The notes: a model not told the origin generated them from the letters alone. 64,000 nt of DNA from Chondrus crispus (GCF_000350225.1 NW_005179055.1:85531-149530); one strand, 5' to 3'; positions 19,017 to 30,919 are shown, counted from the stretch's first letter. Program-made: numbers and translations.

Positions 19017-21309
19017 CAGTACGATTCCACCTGAGTATGGTTTCAGGTCAGTCTTTCAGATGAGGTGACAAGGCAAGACGCATTGAGTTGACGCCTGCTC
19101 TTCCTGCGGGTTCTTAGAATGCAACGCCTAGGTGCGTGGGGTTTGCATGCTCTACAAGTATGTTGGTTGAGCAGATTGCACAGGCCCGTAGGGCGTATTA
19201 CTGTACATCAGACATGGGGCACACATCTTGCGAAAGATAGACTGTTTACGTGTACACCTGGACATGGGGCAACATGAAATTTATTTTCGCATTTTTTTGG
19301 GCAGGTCTTTACAAAATGGCGTAAAGCTTCGTGCGTACGATACGCGCGATGGTGCTGTCGATGACAGGGAGTAGTGTGTTTGGCAAGCAGATATTGTCCA
19401 AATGCTTAATGGTACCTAACTTTGACAACAACTAGGAGTCTCCCTACTGTACATGCTCGCAAGACCAAATTGAAAAAGGTCTGCAATGTAAGTGAGTACA
19501 TACAGTCGAAAGTTTTATCAATACGTTTTTTTTTTTTGTCATCACTTCAAGAGGAGACAGCAGTGTTTAGAGTCTTCAAAATGCTCTAAGCCCAACTTTG
19601 CGTCCACGCGAGACCAGAGGACGTCATAGTTTATGCACGATTCCATTCCAGTCTGCATCATTTGCAATTGCAATACATTCTGCACCGTATCTCGAGATAA
19701 CACACTCCTTCCCCCCACACTTCCGCAGGTATAGGTATAAAACACTCGCCAAATTTGGCGGGGAAAAGAAAAGTCTCTGCTGAAGCAGGACATCATGGCT
19801 ATTTTATGACATAGCAAAAGACAACTTCTTTTTTGCAGCGCAGCGCACCAACTTCAGAGGTCCGACAGATGCAGTTTTGGTCCCACTATTCTTGTGTCGG
19901 ACAAGAGTATGGACAACCGATAATGGTGGTGATTTCTTCTTCATGTAATCGACAAAAGCGTTTCCTGTCATAACTTGATGCTGCAGAAAAAGAATAGAAT
20001 CTGGAGCACAAAATATGGTCATCTTGTGGACGTGCGTCTCGTATCATCTCTCGAAGTCAGTTCATGTGCAATACTGTATACTCACTGGTATCGTTTAAAC
20101 TTCAGCTGACTGAGCGCCAGACGTTAGGAACATGACTCACCCTCACCGCGGCGGTTGAGTTTATTGAAATATTGTGGTTTTATTTGTTTTGAGTTGATCA
20201 TTTGCCGTGGCGCCTTTCAAAGAAAATGATTCGATGGAAGCGACACGAGCGGAACAACGATACGCGAGAGATATTTAATTATCCGCTATTATAACTCCTG
20301 TGGTAGAAACCGTCAGAAGCATTTTATAGAAACAACTTCTTCATTGATCGGTACCGTGTCTGGGTAATTGATGCAGTAAAAAAGGCACTGAAAGTTCACC
20401 CATCCACAATAAAGAATTTCGGAAGTACAGGAAAAAGTCCCTGGGTTCAAGGATGCCTGTGAAGTCCAGGAGGGATCGAGGAATATAGCGAAAATGTTCG
20501 ACTTGCGTACGTAATACAACATCGCCCAGCCAATAAATAGGAGAAAATCCAAAAGATCGAGGACGTACAGTACGTGTAATGTACGTGTACAGTACGTGAT
20601 CGATCGCACTCTTGAAGATTTCTCCGGCACTAAAAATAAACTGCAAAACGGTACGGCAAATGTGTAACTCTTATTTACCTTTGATGAACTAATAAGTAGA
20701 GACATAAATTTGCAGCGTCTTTTCGCGTGAGGAGCGATGCCTGTTGCTGATACGGGTCATTTTGTGTGGATCTGTATTCCTCACGTGACCTGAATCTGGA
20801 TGACCACAGGCCTGTACGCAGGCTTGTACAGTACTGTTCAGTACAGCACATTCAAACATTAACACGTACACGGTTTCGCTTTAAAAGGACGTCCTCCTTC
20901 TTTTGTCAGTACTGTACAGTGAGTGATATCTTCGCCATCACGAAGTCGGTAGAAGCATATCCAAGCTAGACTAGGGCCGGTTTGTAAGGTCGGCTCAGGC
21001 TGTCGCAAACGTTTTTGTCTCTTTACCGGCTACAACACGTTTTTTCCCATGGAATTGCGACGCTTGTTAACTGCGGAAAGTCACACCAGGAGTACTGATT
21101 TGTTTGTATTGGCAGGACTATTGCGTTATATAGATCGCTCAGGATCAAAAAATTTAGCGTTTGACCTCCTACCTGTGTCCAAACGATTGACATCAACTTG
21201 ACCTCAACGACAATTTTCAGAAGATTGGAACATCTGCGGTATTCTAGAAACAAGGAGTATCCCTAAATTTCGCGCATTTCCTTCCTGTATATACACACAC
21301 GGGAAGGAT
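19017..21309. other. Intergenic, no gene seen
   Basis: About 2.3 kb of AT-richer DNA. ORFs such as 20313-20705 minus (130 codons) have no recognisable feature. There is a 12-bp T run near 19526-19537 and several short palindromic words built from GTACAGTAC (near 20571-20597, 20826-20846 and 20909-20922). Confidence 0.55.
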
Positions 21310-21702
21310 ATGAGTCCCACACGAAAAACCTCAGGCGGAAGACGTTCTGAGCAAAGCAATTCAAGTCGCGGTACCGCTTCATCAGCCGGTGCGGGATTGA
21401 CAAGACCAGCTGGCAAAGATCCACAGAAGCATAGGGATTTTGAAAACGTTGGTCAAGACTGTGGCGCCATCTCGATTTCCGAAAAATCCAAACTGCTTCG
21501 CGCCGAACGTAACCGTGAAGCTGCACACCGATCACGGACGAAGAACAAGATCCGGCAAAATAGATTAGAAGATGACACGAGGATGCAGTTAAAACTGAAC
21601 GAAGAGCTCACGAACTTAATGGATGCTCTATTGGTAGGGACAGTTCCCTCCCAAGCTTCTGGGTATGCATCGAGAGGGGGAAAGGGGAGAGATCGAGGAT
21701 AG
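21310..21702 (+). CDS. Small bZIP-type protein
   Basis: 130 residues. The basic region ERNREAAHRSRTKNK (66-80) has the invariant Asn68 and Arg76 with the exact bZIP spacing N-x7-R. A heptad series starts ten residues later: Leu86, Gln93, Leu100 and Leu107. Only about four heptads exist, so the zipper is short and one position is polar. The N-terminal 55 residues are Ser/Gly/Arg-rich, and no activation domain is obvious. By family it would bind DNA as a dimer in the nucleus, possibly only with a partner. The start is the first ATG of the frame. It is convergent with SRP54 (256 bp between stops). Confidence 0.7.
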   Translation: MSPTRKTSGGRRSEQSNSSRGTASSAGAGLTRPAGKDPQKHRDFENVGQDCGAISISEKSKLLRAERNREAAHRSRTKNKIRQNRLEDDTRMQLKLNEELTNLMDALLVGTVPSQASGYASRGGKGRDRG

Positions 21703-21958
21703 CGATAAGGCTGAAAGAGAATAACCCCGAACGACGCTAATCACAATGCTTTTTGTGCCCCTTCCAACGCATCGCGATACTCTCAAAGGAATGTGCGGAA
21801 ACAGGGTACATCCCCAATGGGGCGTTCACCACGCCCGTAACTCCGACAAACAGTGTTCGAACATTCAGATAAAAATCAAACTCCTTGTATGTCCATCTCA
21901 AAACTCCAAATATGTTATTTCTTCACAATCATGGGACATCACAGCTGCACGACACATG

Positions 21959-23437
21959 TTATCTTCCACCAAACCCAAGTGCGCCCAAACCCTTTCCGTC
22001 CATAGACTTGGACAACTCCTTCATCATTTTCTGCATACCCCCAGCCCCTCCAAATTGTGCCATCATCCTTGGATCCATAAATTGTTGGAACGTTTGAGAC
22101 GTATTTCGCGAGAGCTGGTCAATGTTCATATTCTTTTTGGACATCTTGCCCACCTTCCCTACAACCTTCGAGAATCTCTTGTATTCCATGAGTAGCTCCT
22201 CAACTTCTTGCGGATGTCGACCACATCCCCGGGCAATGCGCTCTTTCCGGCTCTGAGTGAAGTTCATTTTGGGGTTCTCCATCTCGTCTACTGTCATGGA
22301 ATCCATGATGTGTTGGAATCGCTTAATTCGGACTGAACCGTCAACGCCCTTCGCGTTCTGCATCATTTCAGACATGCCCGGAAGCATTCCCATAACTTTG
22401 TTCAGTGGCCCCAGTTTGGCAAGGGAATCGAATTGATCGTACATGTCGCGTAAGGTGAAAATGCCCTCCGTAATGCGCTTCACCATTTCGACATTCTCAT
22501 GCAAGCCAGCTTCTTTGATAGTATTCACCAAGCCTGACACATCACCCATACCCAGAAGTCTGCCAACGAAGTTTTGGGTATTAAATGGTTCAAATTCATC
22601 AATATGTTCGCCAGTCCCGATAAACGTAATCGGTGATTCCGTCGCTGACACGGCCGAAAGTGCACCACCACCTTTGGCATGACCATCAAGCTTGGTGATA
22701 ATGACAGACCCAACTTTCACCTTGCTCTTAAAGGCTTGAGCCTGGTCATGGGCGGCTTGCCCAATAGCCGAATCCATGACGAAAATTATATCGTTCGGGT
22801 CCACGGCCTGTGCCATTTGTTCCATCTCCGCAAAAAGTGAATCCTCTTGCTTGTGCCTTCCCGATGTATCGACAATGATCAAGTCATATCCTTCGTTCCG
22901 GAAGCGATCAACGCCGTCAGCCGCAATCTTGACTGGGTCGGTCTCTGTGTACGAACCGTAAAACGGTACCTTTGCTTTCGTGGCACTCTGCTTGAGTTGA
23001 TCAAAGGCACCTGCTCGGAAGGTATCTGCACATACTAGGCACGCCTTCCACCCCTTCCGTTGATGGTAATACGCATATTTGACGCAGGACGTAGTCTTTC
23101 CATTCCCCTGCAAGCCCACAAACATGACAACGTTCGGCTTCCCTCTCTTCATTTGCACTGGTTTAGTGCCTGGGTCAAGCATAGAGCATAGCTCATCGAA
23201 AACAGCCTTTTGAATCAGCTTTCGCTTGTTGACACCTGCAGCGAGCTCTTCGAGGTTGACGCGGTTAGTAACGTTCTTGCGCAGCTCTACGACGCTCTTA
23301 ATGTTGACATCCGCCTCGAGCAGAGCGTGAGCGATTTCCTTAAGCATCTCCTTTAGGGCTTCCTCGTCGATGACAGTAGAGTTTGTCATTTTGCGCAGCG
23401 CGCCGGTGATCCGGCCGCCGAGACTTTCTAACACCAT
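21959..23437 (-). CDS. SRP54: Signal recognition particle 54 kDa subunit (cytosolic)
   Basis: 492 residues, the full family length, in a single exon. The N-domain four-helix bundle spans about 1-90. The G domain has the P-loop GLQGNGKTT (108-116), the SRP-specific DTFRAGAFDQ box (138-147), DTSGR (190-194) and TKLDGHAKGG (248-257). A Met-rich M domain (about 320-492) contains MLPGMSEMM and ERIARGCG for SRP RNA and signal-sequence binding. The eukaryotic features (MVLESLGGRITGAL start, long M domain) separate it from the plastid cpSRP54. It binds signal peptides as they leave the ribosome and docks with the SRP receptor by paired GTP hydrolysis. There is nothing odd in the sequence. Confidence 0.97.
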   Translation of the reverse strand: MVLESLGGRITGALRKMTNSTVIDEEALKEMLKEIAHALLEADVNIKSVVELRKNVTNRVNLEELAAGVNKRKLIQKAVFDELCSMLDPGTKPVQMKRGKPNVVMFVGLQGNGKTTSCVKYAYYHQRKGWKACLVCADTFRAGAFDQLKQSATKAKVPFYGSYTETDPVKIAADGVDRFRNEGYDLIIVDTSGRHKQEDSLFAEMEQMAQAVDPNDIIFVMDSAIGQAAHDQAQAFKSKVKVGSVIITKLDGHAKGGGALSAVSATESPITFIGTGEHIDEFEPFNTQNFVGRLLGMGDVSGLVNTIKEAGLHENVEMVKRITEGIFTLRDMYDQFDSLAKLGPLNKVMGMLPGMSEMMQNAKGVDGSVRIKRFQHIMDSMTVDEMENPKMNFTQSRKERIARGCGRHPQEVEELLMEYKRFSKVVGKVGKMSKKNMNIDQLSRNTSQTFQQFMDPRMMAQFGGAGGMQKMMKELSKSMDGKGLGALGFGGR

Positions 23438-24187
23438 AGTGGTTTGGTGAGGCGCACGTGGCGCGAAAGCTTGGGTAGAGGGTCAGTGGCAAGGGGTTTA
23501 GGTGCAGCTGAAAGTTTGTGGAAATGCCACAATTGGGGGGAGAAGGATCGGACACCGAGTGAGCTCTGTTCTGCGAGGAACTGAATGGTGTGCACCGTCG
23601 AAAATGTCGGCTGAAACAGGTTTCTTGCAATCGCAGCCCGAGACAGGGACGTGAGCAAATGCGATAGAGACGTGTTTGAAGAAGTTGAGATGTGGCAGAT
23701 AAGGACAGGGTGTGTAAGGTCAGTGGATGGTCACATGGACATGGTCGCAGGGGAACTGCAGGAGTGTCATTGTCTGTTTGCGAAAAAGCTCCTGCCGGAC
23801 ACGGGCAGCAGCGGTCAAATTGAACGGCAAAGATGATTGACCACCTTAATTCCATAAAAATTTCATGCATGGAGCTGAAAACGTGTTCATGTTGAACATA
23901 TGTACTGTATGTACATACTGTATTAAGTCGCCAAGTTGTCCTCGTCGAGCTCCTGTTTGAGCCTGTGATCCTTTCCTCTTCCTCCTGCTTTGTGCGCACC
24001 GGTTATGTATATTACCTTCCTCTGTGACAGAATGTCCTTGAGGCTATATCTATGCTTGCAATTCATCCAGTCCCCATCACTATGAATTGAATCAGCGATC
24101 TGAGCCATTATAGCGGCTGATATCCAAGCCTTGCTAAGTCGCTCGCACACCTTTGCAACCCTTTGACATCAACCACTGACCTTCACG
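23438..24187. other. Divergent intergenic region
   Basis: 0.75 kb between the SRP54 and dehydrogenase starts. The minus-strand ORF 23340-23999 overlaps the SRP54 start in another frame and is best read as a chance ORF. An AT-rich patch with the palindromic string GTACTGTATGTAC lies near 23903-23915. Confidence 0.5.
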
Positions 24188-25219
24188 ATGCAGGCTATAA
24201 CTATAATCCCCAACCCTTCCGGCGCCCGTTCCCTCTCCCTAACTTCTACTTACCCAATCCCTCAACCCGCCCCCCACGAAGCCCTAATCCGGATCCAGCT
24301 GGCGGGTATTTGCGGCACGGACCTGGAGATGCTCTCCGGTTACAAGCCTCTACACGCCCCTCAAGTCCTGGGCCACGAGTTCGTGGGGGTTATTGAATCA
24401 TATGGGGCCGCAGTCGATCGCTTGCTCCAGCTCCCTCGCGGCACGCGCGTCGTCGCGGAGATCAACTGCGTGGCGCACGAGTCGCCCTCGCGCCTGGCTT
24501 CCGAGCGGGCGCACGACCCTGACCGGACGGCGCTCGGCATCTTCGGGCGGCCCGGAGCGTTTGCCGAGCTCGTGACGGTACCGGCAATCAATGTGCACAA
24601 GGTACCGGACGAAGTACCAGACGAGATGGCGGTGTTTGCAGAGCCGCTCGCGGCGGCGTGCCAGGTCCTGCACCAGACGAATCCAGCAAGGGACGAGCCG
24701 GTCGCAGTGTTAGGGGCGGGGAGGCTGGGGTGGCTCGTGGCTGGGATGCTGGCGGTGTGCGGGTATCAGCCGGTTATGATGGCACGGAAGCAGACGGATG
24801 ATGTACGGATGGCGAAGACGGAAAAGCTGAGCAAGGAATTCGGAGTGAGGTTGGAATTGGTCGGGGAGGGACTGGGGGACGGGGAGGCGAAGTTTCCAGT
24901 GGTGGTGGATTGCACCGGCGCGTCTAGTGGGCTGGCGCTGGCTTTGCAGATGGTGAAGCCGCGCGGTACTATCGTGCTGAAAAGCACGACGGCAGCGGGG
25001 AGTGAGGAGACGGTGGATCTCACGCCGTTGGTGGTCAATGAGGTTACGTTGCTAGGGAGTAGGTGCGGGCCGTTTCCAGTCGCGCTGAATTTGATGGAGA
25101 GCGGGAGCTTTGATCCGAGGCTGCTGATCGAGGAAGTGTACAGTATGAGCGACGCGGACAAGGCGTTCCGACGGGCGGGCGAGAGGGGAGTGCTGAAGGT
25201 GCTTTTCCGAATGTCGTGA
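24188..25219 (+). CDS. Zinc-type medium-chain dehydrogenase/reductase
   Basis: 343 residues. The GroES-like N-terminal half gives catalytic-zinc ligands Cys42 (in AGICGTD), His63-Glu64 (LGHEFVGVI) and Glu152 (FAEPLAAA), the set seen in sorbitol-dehydrogenase-like enzymes. The Rossmann loop is GAGRLG (176-181). In relatives a four-cysteine lobe that holds a structural zinc follows the EIN segment. Here that stretch (94-112) keeps a single Cys, so the structural zinc is probably absent. RTALGIFGRPGAFAE fits an MDR subgroup known mainly from bacteria. The gene is visibly more GC-rich than its surroundings, which could reflect transfer, but that is inference. The substrate, a sugar alcohol or other alcohol, is unknown. 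Confidence 0.85.
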   Translation: MQAITIIPNPSGARSLSLTSTYPIPQPAPHEALIRIQLAGICGTDLEMLSGYKPLHAPQVLGHEFVGVIESYGAAVDRLLQLPRGTRVVAEINCVAHESPSRLASERAHDPDRTALGIFGRPGAFAELVTVPAINVHKVPDEVPDEMAVFAEPLAAACQVLHQTNPARDEPVAVLGAGRLGWLVAGMLAVCGYQPVMMARKQTDDVRMAKTEKLSKEFGVRLELVGEGLGDGEAKFPVVVDCTGASSGLALALQMVKPRGTIVLKSTTAAGSEETVDLTPLVVNEVTLLGSRCGPFPVALNLMESGSFDPRLLIEEVYSMSDADKAFRRAGERGVLKVLFRMS

Positions 25220-25769
25220 TGTGCGGCAGGGAAGAGCATCCACTTCACAGGCGCCAAGGACTGCGCCGCGAATTTGCTCTGATTGCCTTGATACCTTGCA
25301 CGTCTTGCTTAAACTCTCTATGCATTTTGTGGTTTTATTGTCAACTTAATACCAAATACGGTACAGCACTGGATTTACTGCGTCGTATGCTCAAGCCACT
25401 GACGTTGCCGGTGCCTCTCCGAACAAGCTGTGCGCAAATGTGACCGCAGGGAATTAATGGGAGGGGTCTGCTCTGGTCATGCATGTGGTATCATAGTATC
25501 CCGCCAGGAAGAAGACCTTCGACAAATAGTGCCAGGTGTCACGATCTGATTCGATAACGATGCTGAGCTGCTAGTTCGGAGCTCGTGAGCAGCTCCCTAC
25601 ATATGCCTGCGGATACAGATTTGGAAAACCCTTCTCGCCTCGCATCCCTGCCGCAATCACTCGTGCCAAGCGCTGCCACACCTTCCGTTTCCCACTCTGC
25701 CAGCACGCCACCAGCGCTCCGGCAACCTCTCACTTCCGTACGACGTTCAGAGACAAACTGCAAGCGAAA
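25220..25769. other. Intergenic, no gene seen
   Basis: 0.55 kb between two plus-strand genes. An open stretch 25585-25782 overlaps the next start in another frame and is probably 5' leader. Confidence 0.5.
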
Positions 25770-26195
25770 ATGTTCGGACTAGCAGCAGTAGCGTCCGGTG
25801 CCTGCGCGGCTCCGGTGCTCTTGAAAGCGGCCGGCGAGGCGCACCGCGCCTTGGTATTGCGGAGCAACATCCTCGCTCGCCAGGGCGTGTCTGTACCCGA
25901 GGACGCCGGCAATGGGGCCAAACTCGCCCGCCAGCGTGCCGCGGGCGTTTCAGGGGGTGTGAAAAGTAAGGAGCCCGCCTACATGGGCAAGGTGCCCTCA
26001 CGAAAGGTGTCGGGCGACCTGCGCAAAGACTATGAAGCCGGCGGCCTTGGAAACGCCACGTCCTCGCAGGGAAACCTCACCGATATCCTTTCGAAGGTGC
26101 CGAGAAAGACCCACGGTGATACCGAGTACAAGAGGATCAATCGCCCAGTGCCCACCAAGGCTCCCGGTTTCGGGAATCAGGCCTTTACGCCATAG
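25770..26195 (+). CDS. Small conserved-looking hypothetical protein
   Basis: 141 residues, with no family recognised. It begins with a small hydrophobic stretch (MFGLAAVASGACAAPVLL) that could be a short signal, presequence or membrane segment. A Lys/Arg/Gly-rich polar part follows, with SREP-like turns, and the protein ends NRPVPTKAPGFGNQAFTP. G/C-rich third positions and an even amino-acid mix suggest real coding rather than chance. It lies tail-to-tail with the coiled-coil gene (292 bp apart). It could be an organelle protein, but nothing more specific can be supported. Confidence 0.5.
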   Translation: MFGLAAVASGACAAPVLLKAAGEAHRALVLRSNILARQGVSVPEDAGNGAKLARQRAAGVSGGVKSKEPAYMGKVPSRKVSGDLRKDYEAGGLGNATSSQGNLTDILSKVPRKTHGDTEYKRINRPVPTKAPGFGNQAFTP

Positions 26196-26487
26196 TGGAG
26201 GTTGGGATAAGCGTTGCTGTAGCATTTCGTTTCGTCATAAAGCCTAGTCAGTCATACTTTCTACACAGTTTATGGTTTGGGTGAAATATGTGACCTTGGT
26301 GAGATGCGTATTAGCCGGTGATGGCAACAGCTTGTCGTTTGTGCAGTTGTCTCGGCGTATCGTTGTTCTTTTAAAGCTGAGCACATCAGCAGCAAAACTG
26401 TGCTAACGTTTCAGTGCAATACATAGATGCTCCATCGTTGCGCATGCCGCAAGACTGCGCCTTCTCTCCTCAAACTTGACGAGTACA

Positions 26488-27678
26488 TCAATATCTCCTC
26501 GGCGTGCTCCCCCGGGATCCTGGTGTCCTCGACGCGCTACCTGGGTTGGCGTACTGTAAAGGGCTTGGCCCACCTGAGGGGAACCCTGGCGATGTCCGCG
26601 ACGCTGAAGTGGGCGTAAATCCATACTTCTCTGCGGTTTGCGTCGCATTCGAAGAACCACGCTGTGAGGACAGGAGGAAAACAGCAACCGCGCCAGTGCA
26701 TACCGAAATTAAACAGAGAGTTACCACACCCAGCATACTCGTCCCACTGTCGGTCTGAACCACAATTCTCTCTCGTTCCGACTTTCCAGTCCCACCCATG
26801 ATCCCGCCTGCTGATGAAATCTTTTTCTGCAGGGCCTCGATAGATCGGCGAAGAACCGTCCTTTCGTCAGAGAGCGTGTCTCTTCCCTTCAACGCTTGTG
26901 AAAGCCGGTTTTCGAGGTCAATAGTGTGTCGACGCAACCCCTCGACAGCGGCGCTCTGGTACCCGCCCGAAAAATCACGCTCCGCGTCACGCACAACTGT
27001 GGACAAACTGCTGATTTCTTTCCGCCATTCCGAAAAGCCATTGTGCGCGTCACCTACCATCGTCAAAATGCGGTTGAGAAGATTCGTGCGCTCTGTGACG
27101 ACAACGAGTAATCTCTGAAGCCTTTCTGCTACAAGCTCGTATTTCTCCGTCTCATTCGAAACAGCTGAAGCCCAGTGTAGTTTATCGCGAAGATCGCGAG
27201 CTTCTGTTTCCAGGACCTCCCTTCGCGATCGCTCTGCCTTGATTTCAGTTTGAAGCGAGTTGACAGAATCGCCGTCCTTTGCGAGCTGAAGCTTGAGATT
27301 TTCAATCGACTTCAAATGCTCACGGATTTCTTCCTCTTGTTCTGTGGCCTTGTTTTCCGCCTTCTTCTGTGCAACGCGGACTTTGTCAACCACCTCTCCG
27401 CATCGGTCCTTACCGAGAAGATCTACAACCTGCCACACCTCCATGAGGGTAGTATGGATCTCGTTTTTAGCGCGCGAAGCGTCATCGGATACGGAGTCCA
27501 AGCGGGAAATTAGATCCGTGACACGGCCCTCCGCTGTGGCCAATTTGTTCTTGATGGTTAAGGTCTCTTTCGATGTCTCTGCAGTTCGCAAAACTCTGTG
27601 CTTTTCAGCCGCAGCGCAGCAATACGCCAGGCTTAGGACAGCGATAAAGAGACACCCCTGCGTGGCGGCCCGCTGCAT
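26488..27678 (-). CDS. Secretory-type coiled-coil protein with one C-terminal membrane span
   Basis: 396 residues from the ATG at 27678. The frame is open up to 27834 (448 residues), but the internal ATG starts a clear signal peptide (MQRAATQGCLFIAVLSLAYC, then CAAA). Long Lys/Glu/Arg/Leu-rich helices follow, typical of coiled coil, in two blocks separated near the SNETEKYELVAERLQRLLVV segment. A single hydrophobic span (MLGVVTLCLISVCTGAVAVF) sits about 55 residues before the end, and the tail is Ser/Pro/Gly-rich. Topology is probably type I, with the coiled coil in the lumen or outside. No known family. Confidence 0.65.
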   Translation of the reverse strand: MQRAATQGCLFIAVLSLAYCCAAAEKHRVLRTAETSKETLTIKNKLATAEGRVTDLISRLDSVSDDASRAKNEIHTTLMEVWQVVDLLGKDRCGEVVDKVRVAQKKAENKATEQEEEIREHLKSIENLKLQLAKDGDSVNSLQTEIKAERSRREVLETEARDLRDKLHWASAVSNETEKYELVAERLQRLLVVVTERTNLLNRILTMVGDAHNGFSEWRKEISSLSTVVRDAERDFSGGYQSAAVEGLRRHTIDLENRLSQALKGRDTLSDERTVLRRSIEALQKKISSAGGIMGGTGKSERERIVVQTDSGTSMLGVVTLCLISVCTGAVAVFLLSSQRGSSNATQTAEKYGFTPTSASRTSPGFPSGGPSPLQYANPGSASRTPGSRGSTPRRY

Positions 27679-30600
27679 CGCACCCACGTGATTTCTGGAA
27701 TTGTCAGACTCAAAATGTCTATCGCGGGTAAAGAAGATCTGCTCCGCTGAAAGCCCTGTACCTGCTCGGTAGACAGTGCCAGCCTGGGCCCCGTCTCGCA
27801 ACTGACTGGAACCGACGTCCATGAAGTCAAGCACATTTTTTGGCGGGTGGGCTGAATTTATAAGGAAAACCTTTAAATCTGCGAAATCTGAATGACATCA
27901 CAGCTATTGAGAAAACAAGAAACGTAATTGTTTTTACTCAATACAAGAAAGCTGCACTTTACAGTACATGCATTTTCGCGTAATCATACTTCCAAGTCTT
28001 CAGGGTTTCCATCTCTTCCCTTCTTGCAGGGGTCCCTTGCAGACGTTTCAAGTGTATGATAAGTCTGAGATACACTTTTGTAGAATTCTGAGAACCGCAA
28101 TTCTTCTTTACATGTCACGCTACATAGATTCCCAGCTCCACAGACGCCAAGAGATAGAACCACTTCTTGCAGACATCGCCGCTAGAAAACTTATGAAAAC
28201 CCGTTTGAAAGCCTAGTTTTCTAGGGCAGTGAAACAAAACTGCAGAGTGTAGCAGAATGAAGGCAAACCATCTATCGGACTCACATCAAGCCTCTTTACG
28301 CGGTATTAGCGAATTTCCAGCTACTGAGATAAGATTACCAGTTATATAATTGGAGCCTAAATATGGTTTTCGCAAGTTCGCCGCCATGGCTCGGCACTTC
28401 TCTGCCCCTCCTCTCGAATGTTCAGCGTAACACTTTGTGATCAAGATTTTCCGCCTGAGAGCTCCTCTACTGTGCTTCTTATATTGGTTCCTCTATCTGT
28501 AAAGAATAACTCTGAAGAGATACTCAAGTGTACATTATTTCCCACCATGCTTTCCTTCAAGCCCATTCTTAAAGATTTAGCCAGAAACGCAGAAGCAATA
28601 ATACAAGACGAAAAGAGTAGAGTAGAGGGAAATTTCAGATCGAATAGTCAACATACTGATCCGGGTGGGCTATCCATTTTGTTGTTCTCCAAAGAATCCA
28701 ACACCAGTTGTGAATCTGCCTCCTTTCCAAAACATCGAAAGCATATTTCTGGGCCCTCAAAACCGTTTTAGATTTTGTCATCTTGAACAGTTTGTAACAG
28801 ATGGGATGGGCATGATCTATACATATAGTATATATATAATTTGTCTGATATAGTATGTCGTATTGAAAGACTGCCAAGGTGAACTTTTTTTTCATTGACG
28901 TGGCAATATCATTTAAACATGAGCATGTCCTCAACAAAGACGAGGCTCCACTACACGGTGCGTATGAGTTCAAGTAGGGGTCCACATAGTTGGCACCCTT
29001 GTGAGGAAGGAAAGAGGAAGGCCTAATCCAGATCCAGTGCGTAAAAATCGACCCCTACTTCAACGCGGCAATTCGTCGATATCCACGTCGTCGACAAAAG
29101 ATTCAGCTTGGTCCGGGATAGAAACTACAAATCGAGAGAGATTGTTACTTGTATAGGAAGGCATCTTACACTTATCTGACATATTAGGATGGTTTGACAT
29201 CTAAAATTGTATGTAGTACAACAAGTGTTCTTCTTACTACTACGGCGCGAGGAGCCATTCTCAACGAGACATGACAACTCTATCCAATGCAGAATTCCGC
29301 CAATGATCCTCCTTAGATGACATTCTCACTAAGGCTCCATCCCCACTTCTCATTTGGGGCAGCACTTTCTTCGCAAGGGGCATGACTCATCCTATGGTTT
29401 CCATAATTCCAGATACAATGGCTGGTATCGATGGAATCATGATGCAGTGATGCAGATACAATAAAACGGCTATTTTACTGCCATCTCATAGTGAACCAAA
29501 TGCTCCAATAGTATCCTTGTACGGAGTCGCCTCCCAGCGAGTGCGATTTGTTTGGCCTGGATCATCTGCCATAGGCCATGTGTGCAGGCGGCTATTCTCA
29601 TTCTCGCAGCAGTGCTTTTGAGATCGAGTTTTGATGGTTGATTAATTCTTGCAAATTCATTGAAGATGTACACGTATAAACATCAATAGCTCCTACTCTC
29701 AATTACAGCACAATCCCTGCTGCCCTAAACATGGACAAAGAGCAAACGTATTGAGGTGGAATATTTCATACGCCGTCTAATCCTGAACTGCTGTCCTTGA
29801 GGCCTGGACCGTAGAAGAAAGACGAAAATGGCTTTCTGGTCTGCTCCTCGAAGTGGCGTCATTCGGTGTGTAGCCACTTCAGCGCTAAGGTTGTATGAAG
29901 GAGAAGTTGTTCTAATGTAGTAATATGGGGTATCCACAATCTTTTCTGTCGGCAGACTTTATGCAAACTCCGGATTCTTCGTGAGTGTGCAGTGCTTAGG
30001 CTCCGGAGCGAGGCGGATAGCATGGGTGCCACAACAATGAGGATAACTATTTGTTTCAACTATATAAAACAATACGCAGAGTCTCCGCAGAAAAGCTTTA
30101 CCGAGATCTGCAACAGATTGTACAGCACTTAGGACCCCACCGCGCCTTGCCCAAAATCGCAAAAAGCAGACAGTTGTCCTCCGGTAATTGGATCTACTAT
30201 CTTTTAATCAAGCCGCGCTTTGGGGGAGGTGGTGATTCAGAGATGAACCCCACCGTGCCTGTAACACGATACATCTATCATATTCAGGGTCACCCCAATT
30301 AGGCTACAAGTATGTCGTAGAAATACATTTGGCGCAAAGACGCAAGCTACTGCACGCGTCTGTTCCACAATTGGCGGCAACTTTTGCTCGCCACTTGCCC
30401 GCTCTCCATAATATGTAGGCTCCTGTTTGGGAATTATCAACTCGGCAAGTACACCACGCTTTCAATTCGCGGCGTTCTCAGACACTGCGCTCTCAGCAAC
30501 GCACAGGACAAGATTCTCCTCGTCTGACCACCCCAGTCCCTTATCCTTTTTCCTCACTCTTACTGCCGAGTCATCAGTCCTAGTAACCACCTCAGCCATT

Positions 30601-30919
30601 GCCTGCACTTCTCAGAAGACGAGAAGGAGGGAGAAGATGGGAAATGTCCACGAGCGAAGGCTGCACAACACTCCTTTTTGCGTCCCACACTATTGATGGG
30701 ACTTCAGTCAAAACAGCCCCAAAGCCATTTGGAAGAGCTTTGGTAGAGTTGTAAGCACATGAAATTCAGATGTTTTCTGTACCGTTACTATAGAACGAAG
30801 CTCGCCCAAACGGCGCTTTGGACAAAAATCTCGACCAAATAATTTTGGTTTGGAAAAGAATCCTTCCCAAATTCTAAACTTTAGGACAAATGCTGGCGCG
30901 GTGGGGTTCAAAATCTCTT

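Noticed and set aside
20313-20705. 130-codon minus-strand ORF
   Set aside because: AT-rich DNA, no domain, a second ORF overlaps in another frame, and composition is no different from the flanks.
23340-23999. 219-codon ORF overlapping the start of SRP54
   Set aside because: It overlaps a certain gene in another frame and shows no recognisable feature.
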